Source of the DNA: Betaproteobacteria bacterium
GTDB lineage: Bacteria; Pseudomonadota; Gammaproteobacteria; Burkholderiales; Burkholderiaceae_C
NCBI GenBank assembly: GCA_009923345.1
Contig: RFTR01000040.1
Location: 1-12,419, forward strand
Length of the DNA: 12,419 nucleotides
Reading direction: 5' to 3'
In this document: in pieces, positions 1 to 7,194 of the stretch
Layout: each line of letters begins with the position of its first letter
Position numbering within the stretch: position 1 is the first letter of the stretch
Notes under the pieces: model-generated
Seen by the model: the letters and a program-made list of their open reading frames with translations, nothing else
The model's database searches: none
What the model was told of the DNA's origin: nothing
Program-made: the position numbers and the translations under genes

Positions 1-293
1 AATGGATAGCGCCCAAACATGATCAAGCGGTATTTTTCTGCCACTACGCCCCAGCAGGCACCCATATCACGTGCCGCCTGGCATTGGTCTGCATCTGCTG
101 AAAAAACTGCTCGCAAGACAGACCATTCCAGCAGGGATGGAATAGTCCACAGCAACATCAGTACCAGTAGTACCGTGGTGAATGCACTAGCCGGGGTTCC
201 CCAAAAGTTGTGCTTCGCCCAAAGCACAACTCCGATGTTGTGCGAGGGCGGTTGTCGAGCGGCTAGCAAATTGCTTGCGAGGTGTTGCATCAT
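1..293 (-). CDS. aapM: Amino-acid ABC transporter permease, AapM-like (partial, N-terminus only)
   Basis: This is the first 97 or so codons of an inner-membrane permease; the rest lies beyond the left edge. Reading the minus strand from 293 gives MMQHLASNLL and then a hydrophobic helix near residues 41-52 (TTVLLVLMLLWTIP). It runs on to GACWGVVAEKYRLIMFGRYP, a stretch I recognise from AapM-type permeases of the polar amino-acid (HAAT) family. The start codon lies in an ATGA overlap with the stop of the upstream permease gene (TGA at 292-290), which implies translational coupling. A second ATG follows at 290. By family, AapM pairs with AapQ to form the membrane channel fed by periplasmic AapJ and powered by AapP, which would be expected further left. 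Specificity in the family is broad (glutamate, glutamine, aspartate, other L-amino acids) and cannot be read from this fragment. Confidence 0.85.
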   Translation of the reverse strand, partial: MMQHLASNLLAARQPPSHNIGVVLWAKHNFWGTPASAFTTVLLVLMLLWTIPSLLEWSVLRAVFSADADQCQAARDMGACWGVVAEKYRLIMFGRYP

Positions 294-1216
294 CGCTCTT
301 TCAGAGCTGCACGGCGATTGAAATAATTCATCCCGCTAGCGGTAAGCAATGACAGCGTCAGATAAACCGCCATCACGATGGCGATGCATTCCACCGCGCG
401 TCCTGTTTGGTTCAAGGTGGTGTTGGAAATACTCACTAAATCTGGGTAGCCAATTGCAACTGCGAGGGATGAGTTTTTAATCGCATTTAAATATTGGTTG
501 GTCAAAGGCGGCACTATCAAGCGCAAAGCTTGGGGCAACACCACTAAGCGCAATCTTTGCCAAGGCGATAAACCAATACTCAACGCCGCTTCCACTTGAC
601 CTAAGGGGACAGATTGAATGCCAGAGCGAATCACTTCGGCCACAAAAGCGGATGTATAGAGAGCAAGGCCCCAGGTTAAAGCCAAAAATTCAGGCGTCAA
701 AGTCAATCCGTCTGACATGAGCCATGGTAATGCAAGCCCTTCTTTGCTTAGTAACACCCAGTCTCGAAAATGCAAAGGCGTCTCCGTATCTGGCATGAGT
801 TCGACCAACACCACGTACCACATGAGCAATTGCAGCAATAGCGGAATATTACGAAAAAATTCGATGTAGGCATAGCACAGTACCCGAGCGAGGGCGTTAC
901 CTGAGAGTCTGCCAATACCCAGCACCGTGCCCCATAGCGTGCAGATCACAATTGCGATACAGGACACGCGCAAGGTATTCAACAATCCAACAAAAAATGC
1001 GTGTCCATAGGTTTGTGTAGAAGTGAAAGTAAACATGCTTTCACCGATATCGAATCCCGCGGGATCCAGCAAAAAGTCAAAACCACTTTGGATACCGCGC
1101 ATACGCATGTTGCCAAGAGTGTTGTGCAGCAACCAGCCCACTAAGGCTATGAGTATTCCAATTAAGACGAGTTGATAAACCCAAGTGCGGACGCGTTGAC
1201 TCCGCCAGTTCAACAT
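290..1216 (-). CDS. aapQ: Amino-acid ABC transporter permease, AapQ-like
   Basis: A 308-residue integral membrane protein of the HisM/GltJ/AapQ permease superfamily, forming half of the translocation channel for polar amino acids. Visible features are an N-terminal helix (about residues 14-30), a family segment GFDFLLDPAGFDIGES (about 45-60), a helix-rich domain starting at AFFVGLLNTLR, and FFRNIPLLLQLLMWY. The EAA loop that contacts the ATPase reads EAALSIGLSPWQRLRLVVLP (about 211-230). The C-terminus NYFNRRAALKER is typical of this subfamily. The gene starts 25 bases after the binding-protein stop and ends in an ATGA overlap with the next permease, so the three form one operon. At 308 residues it is shorter than the roughly 400-residue AapQ of rhizobia. 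The missing portion would be the variable central insert between the channel helices, where the sequence here goes straight from GLALPWLMSD to GLTLTPEFLAL. Confidence 0.9.
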   Translation of the reverse strand: MLNWRSQRVRTWVYQLVLIGILIALVGWLLHNTLGNMRMRGIQSGFDFLLDPAGFDIGESMFTFTSTQTYGHAFFVGLLNTLRVSCIAIVICTLWGTVLGIGRLSGNALARVLCYAYIEFFRNIPLLLQLLMWYVVLVELMPDTETPLHFRDWVLLSKEGLALPWLMSDGLTLTPEFLALTWGLALYTSAFVAEVIRSGIQSVPLGQVEAALSIGLSPWQRLRLVVLPQALRLIVPPLTNQYLNAIKNSSLAVAIGYPDLVSISNTTLNQTGRAVECIAIVMAVYLTLSLLTASGMNYFNRRAALKER

Positions 1217-1241
1217 AAATGTTTTGTAAGTGAAGTGCTAT

Positions 1242-2282
1242 TTAGCGGATAGGCACCGCGTATTGCAAGCCACCCTTGTTCCATTGCGCGTTCAATCCAC
1301 GCTTGAGACCGAGTGGAGTTTTCTCGCCAAGGTGTTTGTCAAATATCTCGCCATAGTTGCCAACTGCTTGCACAGCGCGGGCCAACCATTCGCGGTCTAA
1401 GCCAAGCAACTTACCAGTGTCTTCCGATTTGCCGAGTAAGCGCAAAACGACGGGGTCGGTGCTGTCGTTTTTGAGGGAGTTGACATTTTCTGAAGTGATG
1501 CCGTACTCCTCGGCCTCAACCAATCCGTAGACAGTCCATTTCACAATCGCCAACCATTCATCATCCCCACGCCGCACCATGGGGCCTAGCGGCTCTTTAG
1601 AAATCAATTCAGGCAATATCACGTGGTCTTTAGGGTTCTTCGCTTCTTTGGTGCGAATGGACGCGAGTCCAGAAGCATCTGTGGTGTAAGCCTTACAACG
1701 GCCAGAAAAATAAGCGGCATTGGCGGCTTCGAATTTTTCGAACACCACAGGTTTGATGTCGAGTTTGTTGGTGCGAGAAAAATCGGTCAAATTCTTTTCT
1801 GTTGTCGTGCCGGTTTGAACACACACTGTCGCACCTTTGAGCTGTTTCGCACTTTTGATATTGGCCTTAGCAGACACCATGAAACCTTGTCCGTCGTAAT
1901 ACGTGACGGCCGTTTGGTGGAGCCCCAGCGAAGCATCACGCGTGAGGGTGAATGTGGTGTTACGCGACAGCACATCGATCTCGCCAGACTGCAAAGCAGT
2001 GAAGCGCTGTTGGGCAGAAAGCGGTACATAACGCACTTTGTCTGCGCTACCTAAAACAGCGGCAGCGACAGCACGACACATATCAACATCGATGCCACTC
2101 CATTTGCCTTGGCTGTCAGCGGCACTAAAACCAGCAAGACCTGTATTGACACCGCACACCACCTGGTCGCGCTGCTTGACTGCATCCAATGTTTTTCCAG
2201 CCCATGCTGGAAAAGTTACTGCACATGCAGAAAAGCAGATGAGGGAAAGAATACGTCTTTTGAGGAATAGATGGATTGGCAT
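1242..2282 (-). CDS. aapJ: Periplasmic amino-acid-binding protein, AapJ-like
   Basis: A 346-residue periplasmic substrate-binding protein of the AapJ/BztA family (SBP family 3) that delivers polar amino acids to the adjoining permeases. The ATG at 2282 is chosen because AGGAG sits seven bases upstream. It is followed at once by a classic signal peptide (MPIHLFLKRRILSLICF to FPAWA, cleavage after about residue 24). The reading frame stays open to 2471, but that extension has no leader and lies inside the hydrolase gene. Family marks include DAVKQRDQVVCGVNTGLAGF, WSGIDVDMCRAVAAAVLG, LSRNTTFTLTRD and GATVCVQTGTTTEKNL. Length matches the family (about 340). Only 31 bases separate it from the upstream hydrolase stop, so it is either co-transcribed with it or uses a promoter inside that gene. 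A 9-bp inverted repeat lies in the codons around the signal-peptide cleavage site. Confidence 0.93.
   Translation of the reverse strand: MPIHLFLKRRILSLICFSACAVTFPAWAGKTLDAVKQRDQVVCGVNTGLAGFSAADSQGKWSGIDVDMCRAVAAAVLGSADKVRYVPLSAQQRFTALQSGEIDVLSRNTTFTLTRDASLGLHQTAVTYYDGQGFMVSAKANIKSAKQLKGATVCVQTGTTTEKNLTDFSRTNKLDIKPVVFEKFEAANAAYFSGRCKAYTTDASGLASIRTKEAKNPKDHVILPELISKEPLGPMVRRGDDEWLAIVKWTVYGLVEAEEYGITSENVNSLKNDSTDPVVLRLLGKSEDTGKLLGLDREWLARAVQAVGNYGEIFDKHLGEKTPLGLKRGLNAQWNKGGLQYAVPIR
2193..2214 (-). repeat. Perfect 9-bp inverted repeat inside the aapJ leader region
   Basis: TTTTCCAGC and its reverse complement GCTGGAAAA flank a four-base loop (2202-2205). In the aapJ transcript this would fold into a 9-bp hairpin about 70 bases after the start codon, covering the codons for the AWAGK cleavage region of the signal peptide. 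No U-run follows on either strand, so it is not an intrinsic terminator. A role in slowing translation during export is conceivable but unproven. Confidence 0.5.
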
Positions 2283-2313
2283 AAAGGCTCCTGTTTGGAT
2301 TGGGTTTAGTCTT

Positions 2314-3219
2314 TTAGACGTATTTTTTAAACCACTCCAAAGCACGTTTCCAGCCGTCTTGCGCTGGACCTGCTTGGTAGCTAGGGCGGTAGTCGGCATG
2401 AAAGGCATGCGGGGCATCAGGGTAGATGACGAAGTTGCTGTCTTTGGCTGCCACATTGCCTTGCGCGGCAATTTGCGTGAGAGATGCTTTCATCCGGTCC
2501 ACGGATGCAAGCGGGATACCGGTATCGGCTGCACCATATAAACCTAAGACGGGCGCTTTGAGTTTGGCGACTAGATCATTCGGATGCTCTGGAGTAGCAG
2601 TCGTTTTTTGACCTTCCAAGCGCCCATACCAAGCCACTGCTGCTTTGAGTTTGGGTTGGTGCATAGCGTAGAGCCATGTAATACGACCTCCCCAGCAAAA
2701 ACCTGTCATCGCTAAGCGTTTGGAATTGCCGCCGTTAGCATCTGCCCAGACCAAACAAGCGTCTAAGTCATTCATCACTTGCGCATCAGGTACTTTAGAG
2801 ATGACCTCTGCTTGAAGTCTGGCAATTTCGCCGTAGCTCGTTGGATCGCCTTGTCGGACAAACAACTCAGGTGCGATAGCCAAATAGCCTTCACGTGCAA
2901 ATCGGGTTGCAACATCGGCAATGTATTCATGCACGCCAAATATTTCTGAAATCACAAACACCACGGGTAAATTGGTTTTACCCTTAGGTGCGGCACGAAA
3001 TGCTGGCATTTTGAAACCCTGCACATCAATCGTGACTTCTCCAGTCACCAACCCATCGGTTGGCGTTTTGATAGCGGTTTGCGCTATCAGGGGCATGGCT
3101 GCTGCACAGTAGCCTACACCTATAGCACTTTGAAGCGCTAGGCGTCGGCTAGGTAAATGGGCATCTTTGTCGGTTGCGTGCAGTAATCCGAGGGTGTCTT
3201 GGTAGAGGTTGTTTTGCAT
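2314..3219 (-). CDS. Dienelactone hydrolase family protein with Tat-like leader
   Basis: A 301-residue alpha/beta hydrolase of the dienelactone hydrolase family. Classical members hydrolyse dienelactone to maleylacetate in chlorocatechol breakdown, but many paralogues have unknown substrates. The triad is visible as Cys175 in the nucleophile elbow GFCWGG, Asp232 in LYGAADTG and His271 in PDAPHAFH. The segment LPVVFVISEIFGVHEYIADV (about 84-103) is also typical. Residues 24-47 (SRRLALQS then a hydrophobic run ending LIAQ) resemble a twin-arginine export signal, so the enzyme may act in the periplasm. The ATG at 3219 is preferred. A longer reading from a TTG at 3282 is possible and has GGAG upstream, but that TTG coincides with the -35 box of a good promoter candidate. 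The stop codon lies in a small inverted repeat GTCTAAAAGAC, 31 bases before aapJ. Confidence 0.9.
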   Translation of the reverse strand: MQNNLYQDTLGLLHATDKDAHLPSRRLALQSAIGVGYCAAAMPLIAQTAIKTPTDGLVTGEVTIDVQGFKMPAFRAAPKGKTNLPVVFVISEIFGVHEYIADVATRFAREGYLAIAPELFVRQGDPTSYGEIARLQAEVISKVPDAQVMNDLDACLVWADANGGNSKRLAMTGFCWGGRITWLYAMHQPKLKAAVAWYGRLEGQKTTATPEHPNDLVAKLKAPVLGLYGAADTGIPLASVDRMKASLTQIAAQGNVAAKDSNFVIYPDAPHAFHADYRPSYQAGPAQDGWKRALEWFKKYV

Positions 3220-3231
3220 GGCAGAAGTGAA

Positions 3232-3262
3232 TTGAGAATAAAACAATGAACCAGTGTATGCA
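3232..3262 (+). promoter_or_regulatory. Weak candidate promoter for the MFS transporter
   Basis: TTGAGA at 3232-3237 is followed 17-19 bases later by TGTATG/TATGCA (3255-3262). This is a mediocre sigma-70 match on the plus strand, about 40 bases before the ATG at 3300. It overlaps the oppositely oriented hydrolase promoter, so the two divergent genes would compete for the same 80-base gap. Confidence 0.25.
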
Positions 3263-3282
3263 AAATGCTGTTGCGTAGTCAA
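3253..3282 (-). promoter_or_regulatory. Candidate sigma-70 promoter for the dienelactone hydrolase gene
   Basis: On the minus strand TTGACT (3282-3277) and TACACT (3258-3253) are separated by 18 bases, giving matches of 5/6 and 4/6 to the consensus. Transcription would begin near 3246, leaving about 27 bases of leader before the ATG at 3219. The same TTG is the only alternative start of the hydrolase, so the promoter argues for the downstream ATG. Confidence 0.5.
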
Positions 3283-3299
3283 TCAGGTAAGCTCCAGCA

Positions 3300-4463
3300 A
3301 TGAATAAAAACTTATTGTTGCTAAGTATTGCGCAAGGACTCTTTTTCACGAACAACGTCACTTTTATCGCGATCAATGGACTGGTGGGGTTGAGTTTGGC
3401 GCCTGTTTCTTGGATGGCGACCTTGCCAGTCATGGGGTATGTGGTGGGGGGTGCATTAAGTACAGGCTTAGTAGCCAAGTCGCAACAACGCTTTGGGCGC
3501 AAAGTCTCTTTTTTATTAGGGCTACTTGTCGCGCTGATCTCAGCAGGAATAGGCGCATGGGCTGTGATGCATAGCTCGTTTTTATTGTTAGTAATTGCCA
3601 CGGTGGTGGCCGGTTATTACAGCGCGAATGGACAGTTGTACCGATTTGCAGCCGCTGAACTATGCGCCACAGATTACCGCGAAAAAGCGGTATCACTTGT
3701 GATGGCAGGTGGTTTGATGGGCGCCATCATTGGCCCTAATTTGGCGATGTACACCAAGAACTGGCTAGAGTTTCCTTTTGCAGGAGCCTATGTGGCATTG
3801 GCAGTTATTGCATTGCTTTCCATGGCGCTGATGTCTTATATCGAGTTTCCACCTGTTTTGCCCAAGAAAGCCAGTGACCAAACTGGGCGTCCTTTGAACG
3901 AAATCATGCGCCAACCTGTGTTTTTTGTGGCGACCCTCTCAGCTGCTTTAGGCTATGGCGTGATGAATCTATTGATGGCAGCCACGCCATTGGCCATGCA
4001 GGTGTGTGGTTTGTCATTTGAAGACACGGCTTGGGTGCTGCAATGGCATGTGATCGGTATGTTTGCTCCTGGTTTTGTGACGGGCCATTTGATCAAGCGC
4101 TTTGGTGTGCTGACCATCATGGGCGTGGGTCTATTGCTGAATATTGCTTGTATCAGCATTGCTTTGTCTGGTGTCGATATTCATGAGTTTTTGCTAGCCT
4201 TATTTTTGTTGGGCGTTGGTTGGAACTTCCTGTTTACGGGAAGTACTACCTTGTCGATGCAGGCCTATACACCGCAAGAAAAAGACAAAGCACAAGCAGC
4301 GATTAATTTTTGTGTATTTAGCACTATGGCAGTCACCTCATTTGCATCTGGTGCGCTGGTGACGACACAAGGTTGGACATGGTTGAACTGGGGTTCCCTA
4401 TTGCCTGTGGTGATCACAGCCGGTGGCCTACTCTTTTTAAGGCTTAGGTTTAAGAACGTGTAA
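3300..4463 (+). CDS. Major facilitator superfamily (MFS) transporter
   Basis: A 387-residue inner-membrane protein with about twelve hydrophobic segments, in keeping with a secondary transporter of the major facilitator superfamily. The cytoplasmic loop between helices 2 and 3 reads KSQQRFGRKVSFLLG (about residues 60-74), a form of the MFS signature GxxxxRxGRR. A second characteristic stretch, ANGQLYRFAAAEL (about 109-121) followed by REKAVSLVMAGGLMGAIIGP, is shared by a proteobacterial subgroup of unclear substrate; I have a faint recollection that some relatives are linked to riboflavin uptake, but this is not evidence. The start ATG has a weak AGG about twelve bases upstream. It is a single-gene unit, divergent from the hydrolase and convergent with the outer-membrane protein gene. 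Length is normal for the family and I see no damage. Confidence 0.85.
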   Translation: MNKNLLLLSIAQGLFFTNNVTFIAINGLVGLSLAPVSWMATLPVMGYVVGGALSTGLVAKSQQRFGRKVSFLLGLLVALISAGIGAWAVMHSSFLLLVIATVVAGYYSANGQLYRFAAAELCATDYREKAVSLVMAGGLMGAIIGPNLAMYTKNWLEFPFAGAYVALAVIALLSMALMSYIEFPPVLPKKASDQTGRPLNEIMRQPVFFVATLSAALGYGVMNLLMAATPLAMQVCGLSFEDTAWVLQWHVIGMFAPGFVTGHLIKRFGVLTIMGVGLLLNIACISIALSGVDIHEFLLALFLLGVGWNFLFTGSTTLSMQAYTPQEKDKAQAAINFCVFSTMAVTSFASGALVTTQGWTWLNWGSLLPVVITAGGLLFLRLRFKNV

Positions 4464-4475
4464 GGCTTTGGTGAC

Positions 4476-4496
4476 TGATGCGTGATGCGTAATGCG
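4476..4496. repeat. Three tandem 7-base units (TGATGCG)
   Basis: TGATGCG occurs at 4476-4482 and 4483-4489, with a one-base variant TAATGCG at 4490-4496. The repeat sits in the 58-base gap between two convergent genes (stops at 4463 and 4522). No clear hairpin with a T-run is present there, so I cannot point to a terminator for either gene. It may be a slippage-prone microsatellite with no function. Confidence 0.6.
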
Positions 4497-4521
4497 TTAT
4501 AACCAGTGCGCCAATTTAATA

Positions 4522-5313
4522 TTACTCGTGCAATTTGTAATTCACAGTGAACTGGAACGACTTTGTATGGTTGGCCGGTTCATAAATCGTATAGCTGCTG
4601 CCGTTGGACACGAAAGAGTAATTGTCTGACGCACCAATTTGCCAATATTCAAAGTTAGAGCAGAAGTCCAAGGCCTGGTAAGTTTTACAAATGCCCGCCC
4701 TCCAACCGAAGCCGTGACGCTGTGTATTTTGTAAGGGGCCTTGTGTAGCGTAGTTACCCCCAACGTCAAATAAGTTGGATGTTTGTCTGCCGGTTAACAA
4801 GTAATAGCCCGTTGCTGTGGCGCGCCAATTCTCACCAAATGGACGCTCAATACCAAGGCTTGCAAACAGGTATTCGCTAGTGCGCCTGTACCCTGAATAG
4901 TTGGTGCTGGTTATGCCGCGTGCATCGTTATACAAATAGCGATAACCCACGCCAGGGCTTATTTGGTAGCCCTTTACCCATTCGGTATGCGGACTTTCAA
5001 CTTGTAACTGGTAGATGTTGGTTGGTTGGTTTGCCATGGTGCCAGAACCTGTGTAGTCGGCATACCCAAAAGTCGCTTGACCTGAAAGTGTCAGAGGCCA
5101 ATTTTTGATACGTAAATTGTCTGGCGCCCATTTCGCTTGCGCGATCCCTAGCCATCCGTCCTGCATTACGCCCAGAGAAGGTTCGCGGTAGGCGTATTGG
5201 GAGATGCCAATGCCCAATGAGGGTGTATCTGCAAGCGCACTCCAAGCACAAGTGCCAAGAAAAGTAATCAGCACAAATTTCTTAAGTCGAGCAGTGATAT
5301 TTTTCTGATGCAT
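4522..5313 (-). CDS. Probable outer-membrane beta-barrel protein, unrecognised family
   Basis: A 263-residue secreted protein that I cannot assign to a named family. The ATG at 5313 is preferred over the upstream in-frame start at 5346, because TAGGAG precedes it at good spacing and a signal peptide follows (MHQKNITARLKKFVLITFLG to SALA, cleavage near residue 28). The mature part is rich in Tyr, Gly, Ser, Thr and Asn. It shows alternating hydrophobic/polar strands such as LTLSGQATFGYADY, YQISPGVGYRYLYN, YLFASLGIERPFG, WRATATGYYLLTG and FQFTVNYKL, which suits a small outer-membrane barrel. Two cysteines (in GICKTY and DFCSNF) lie close together in the C-terminal third. It ends KLHE rather than in the usual terminal aromatic residue. 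It follows the EamA gene by 44 bases on the same strand and may belong to the Bug-receptor operon. A porin-like or channel role is inference only. Confidence 0.75.
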   Translation of the reverse strand: MHQKNITARLKKFVLITFLGTCAWSALADTPSLGIGISQYAYREPSLGVMQDGWLGIAQAKWAPDNLRIKNWPLTLSGQATFGYADYTGSGTMANQPTNIYQLQVESPHTEWVKGYQISPGVGYRYLYNDARGITSTNYSGYRRTSEYLFASLGIERPFGENWRATATGYYLLTGRQTSNLFDVGGNYATQGPLQNTQRHGFGWRAGICKTYQALDFCSNFEYWQIGASDNYSFVSNGSSYTIYEPANHTKSFQFTVNYKLHE

Positions 5314-5357
5314 AGGACTCCTAAAGTTTGTGCGCTGAGATGGCAAACTATTTTGGC

Positions 5358-6095
5358 CTATCTTTTACGTAACCCCAAGTACATCACTGTCGACACCACC
5401 ACCAACGCGCCTACAAGTTGAATGGGTGCAATCGCTTGGTCTAACAGTATCCATGCCAGTATCAAAGCAAAAACAGGTTCTACGTTCATGATGGCGGAAT
5501 TACCCACCACGCCTAAACGTGGCAACACCGTGAACATGATAGTGAACCCAGTGCCATACAAAAGCGACAACATGCACAAGCCTAACCAGCCTGCTGCAGC
5601 CAATGCAAAAAATACACCTTCACCGATCACCACCCACTGTCCTTGCGCGCCCAAACCAGAAGAGGCACCTAAAACATCCAATGCAAGCGCCAGTCCTATC
5701 AACATGATGGGCATGACGCGCAACACAGCAGGCTCAGGTTGGTGTTTGTAAAGCAAACGGGCCCATAGGGCGATCCACAAGGGATAGGTGTTGAAGCCCA
5801 GTAAAGCGAGCGCAACTGGTAATCGCGCAACAGCCGAATACAAACAGTAGCTTTGTAGGGCAATTAAAAAACCAACGCCTAGCAAAGCGCGCGGGTGTTT
5901 TGCCGATAAGGTGAGCGGCACTTTGGCGCGCCACAAAATCAATCCCACCACGAAGGCCGTCAATGAACTTCGAACGGCAATGGCAGTGGTGACATCAACC
6001 CCATGCGCAAACGCAAACCGCGCCGCCACATGGTTTGCGCCCATCAAGAACGCTATAAGTAAAAGAGTGGCAAACGCGGCGAAAGAAAGGCGCAA
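5358..6095 (-). CDS. EamA/DMT-family transporter with an apparent internal deletion
   Basis: A 245-residue inner-membrane protein of the EamA (drug/metabolite transporter) superfamily, whose members usually have two five-helix repeats and about 285-300 residues. The first repeat looks whole: LLIAFLMGANHVAARFAFA, ARLPVALALLGFNTYPLWIALW, then LIGLALALDVLGA. In the second repeat, GEGVFFALAAAGWLGLCMLSLLYGTGF appears to join two segments that relatives separate by roughly 50 residues, after which TIMFTVLPRLGVVGNSAIMNVEPVF runs normally to the LRKR end. About two membrane helices are missing, without loss of frame. The start is a TTG (6095), three bases after the Bug-gene stop, and has no clear ribosome site, so it probably relies on translational coupling. 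Exporters in this family move metabolites or amino acids, but no substrate can be named. The shortened protein may well not function. Confidence 0.8.
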   Translation of the reverse strand: MRLSFAAFATLLLIAFLMGANHVAARFAFAHGVDVTTAIAVRSSLTAFVVGLILWRAKVPLTLSAKHPRALLGVGFLIALQSYCLYSAVARLPVALALLGFNTYPLWIALWARLLYKHQPEPAVLRVMPIMLIGLALALDVLGASSGLGAQGQWVVIGEGVFFALAAAGWLGLCMLSLLYGTGFTIMFTVLPRLGVVGNSAIMNVEPVFALILAWILLDQAIAPIQLVGALVVVSTVMYLGLRKR

Positions 6096-6098
6096 TAT

Positions 6099-7091
6099 TT
6101 ATTCTGCTTTGATGTTGTTGTCAGTGATTAATTTCGAATACTTGGCTTTTTCGGCTGCTAAAAATACTTTGAATTCAGCAGGGGATGTTGCATGCGGTTC
6201 AACGCCCAATCCAGCGAAGCGGTCTTTGAGGTCTGGGTTAGCAGCAATTTTGGCCAATGTGGCGTTGTAGTTGTCGATGATTGCTTGTGAAGTTCCTGCT
6301 GGCAAGAAAACACCCCACCAGTTCAAGGCCACGATACCTTCTAGTCCCGCTTCGGTGAAAGTTGGGATTTCAGGAAATAGTGGAGAGCGCTTTTCACTGG
6401 TGATGGCCAAAGCGCGTAAGCGTCCAGACTTAATGTGCTGGCTCACAGGTAGCGCATCCGAGACCATGATGTGCAGTTGCCCTGAAATCACATCGGTCAC
6501 CGCCTGACCACCGCCTTTGTAAGGAACGCCGACCATTTTGACGCCTGCTTGCCGAGAAATCAGTTCACCCGCAAGGTGAGACATGCTGCCAGGGCCGCTT
6601 GTGCCATAGCTCACTTTGTTGGGGTTGGCTTTGGCGTCCGCAATGACGTCTTTGAGATTCTTGTAAGGGGAGTTAGCAGGTACTACCAAGATGTTAGCGC
6701 CAGTGGCTGTTAAGGCTACTGCTGCGAAATCTTTGTCCATGTTGTAAGGCAGTTTGGACAGGAGGGGGTTCACACCTGCAGGACCCAGATTGCCAATAAC
6801 AAAGGTGTAACCATCATTGGGTTGGCGCGCGGCAAACTCCATGCCAATCGAACCTGCAGCACCAGGCTTGCTTTCGATGATGACGGGTTGACCCCAAATC
6901 TCGCTCATTTTTTGACCCATGATGCGCGCCATCAAGTCAGAACTTCCACCTGGTGGATATGTCACGATGAGTTTGACAGGCTTGTCTGGAAATTTAGTGC
7001 CTTGTGCTTGCGTCAAGCCATGGGTAGAAAACAGGCCTGCAACCAAGGTGATGATGAGACTGCGACGCAGTGATAAAAAAGCAGTGGTCAT
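6099..7091 (-). CDS. Tripartite tricarboxylate transporter receptor, Bug/TctC family
   Basis: A 330-residue periplasmic solute receptor of the Bug (TctC-like) family, greatly expanded in Burkholderiales and often binding carboxylates or aromatic acids. The ATG at 7091 is chosen because AGGA lies just upstream and a signal peptide follows (LRRSLIITLVAGLFSTHGLTQA, cleavage near residue 29). The frame is open further upstream, but without leader character. Family marks are FPDKPVKLIVTYPPGGSSDLMAR (about residues 34-56), PGAAGSIGMEFAARQPNDGYT, YGTSGPGSMSHLAGEL, VPYKGGGQAVTDVISGQ and FPEIPTFTEAGLEG. It ends three bases before the EamA gene. No TctA/TctB membrane partners are visible, which is usual for orphan Bug receptors. 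The ligand cannot be inferred. Length and motifs are normal. Confidence 0.92.
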   Translation of the reverse strand: MTTAFLSLRRSLIITLVAGLFSTHGLTQAQGTKFPDKPVKLIVTYPPGGSSDLMARIMGQKMSEIWGQPVIIESKPGAAGSIGMEFAARQPNDGYTFVIGNLGPAGVNPLLSKLPYNMDKDFAAVALTATGANILVVPANSPYKNLKDVIADAKANPNKVSYGTSGPGSMSHLAGELISRQAGVKMVGVPYKGGGQAVTDVISGQLHIMVSDALPVSQHIKSGRLRALAITSEKRSPLFPEIPTFTEAGLEGIVALNWWGVFLPAGTSQAIIDNYNATLAKIAANPDLKDRFAGLGVEPHATSPAEFKVFLAAEKAKYSKLITDNNIKAE

Positions 7092-7194
7092 GGCTATCCT
7101 ATAAAAAAACAAACAAAATAAAACTCGATCAGTACGAGAGCTAAAAACCATATCTTGTATTATCAAACGATCATTTGCAACACGGTAATTACCC
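7092..7194. other. Divergent intergenic region between the Bug receptor and LVIVD genes
   Basis: This 103-base, A/T-rich gap must hold the start signals for both flanking genes. An imperfect inverted repeat, CTCGatcagtaCGAG (7124-7138), lies near its middle and could be an operator, though the arms are only four bases. I could not pick a convincing -35/-10 pair for either strand. Confidence 0.35.

Noticed and set aside
19..321. Plus-strand 100-residue open frame at the left edge
   Set aside because: It is the shadow of the AapM-like permease, whose minus-strand reading gives recognisable family sequence.
2283..2471. Upstream extension of the amino-acid-binding protein to 2471
   Set aside because: The extra residues overlap the hydrolase gene, lack leader character and put the signal peptide internally. 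The ATG at 2282 has a good ribosome site.
3149..3601. Minus-strand 150-residue open frame across the divergent gap
   Set aside because: It is antisense to the MFS transporter and overlaps the hydrolase start, with no recognisable protein features.
4464..4521. Rho-independent terminator between the convergent MFS and outer-membrane genes
   Set aside because: I found no stem with a following T-run, only the 7-base tandem repeat.
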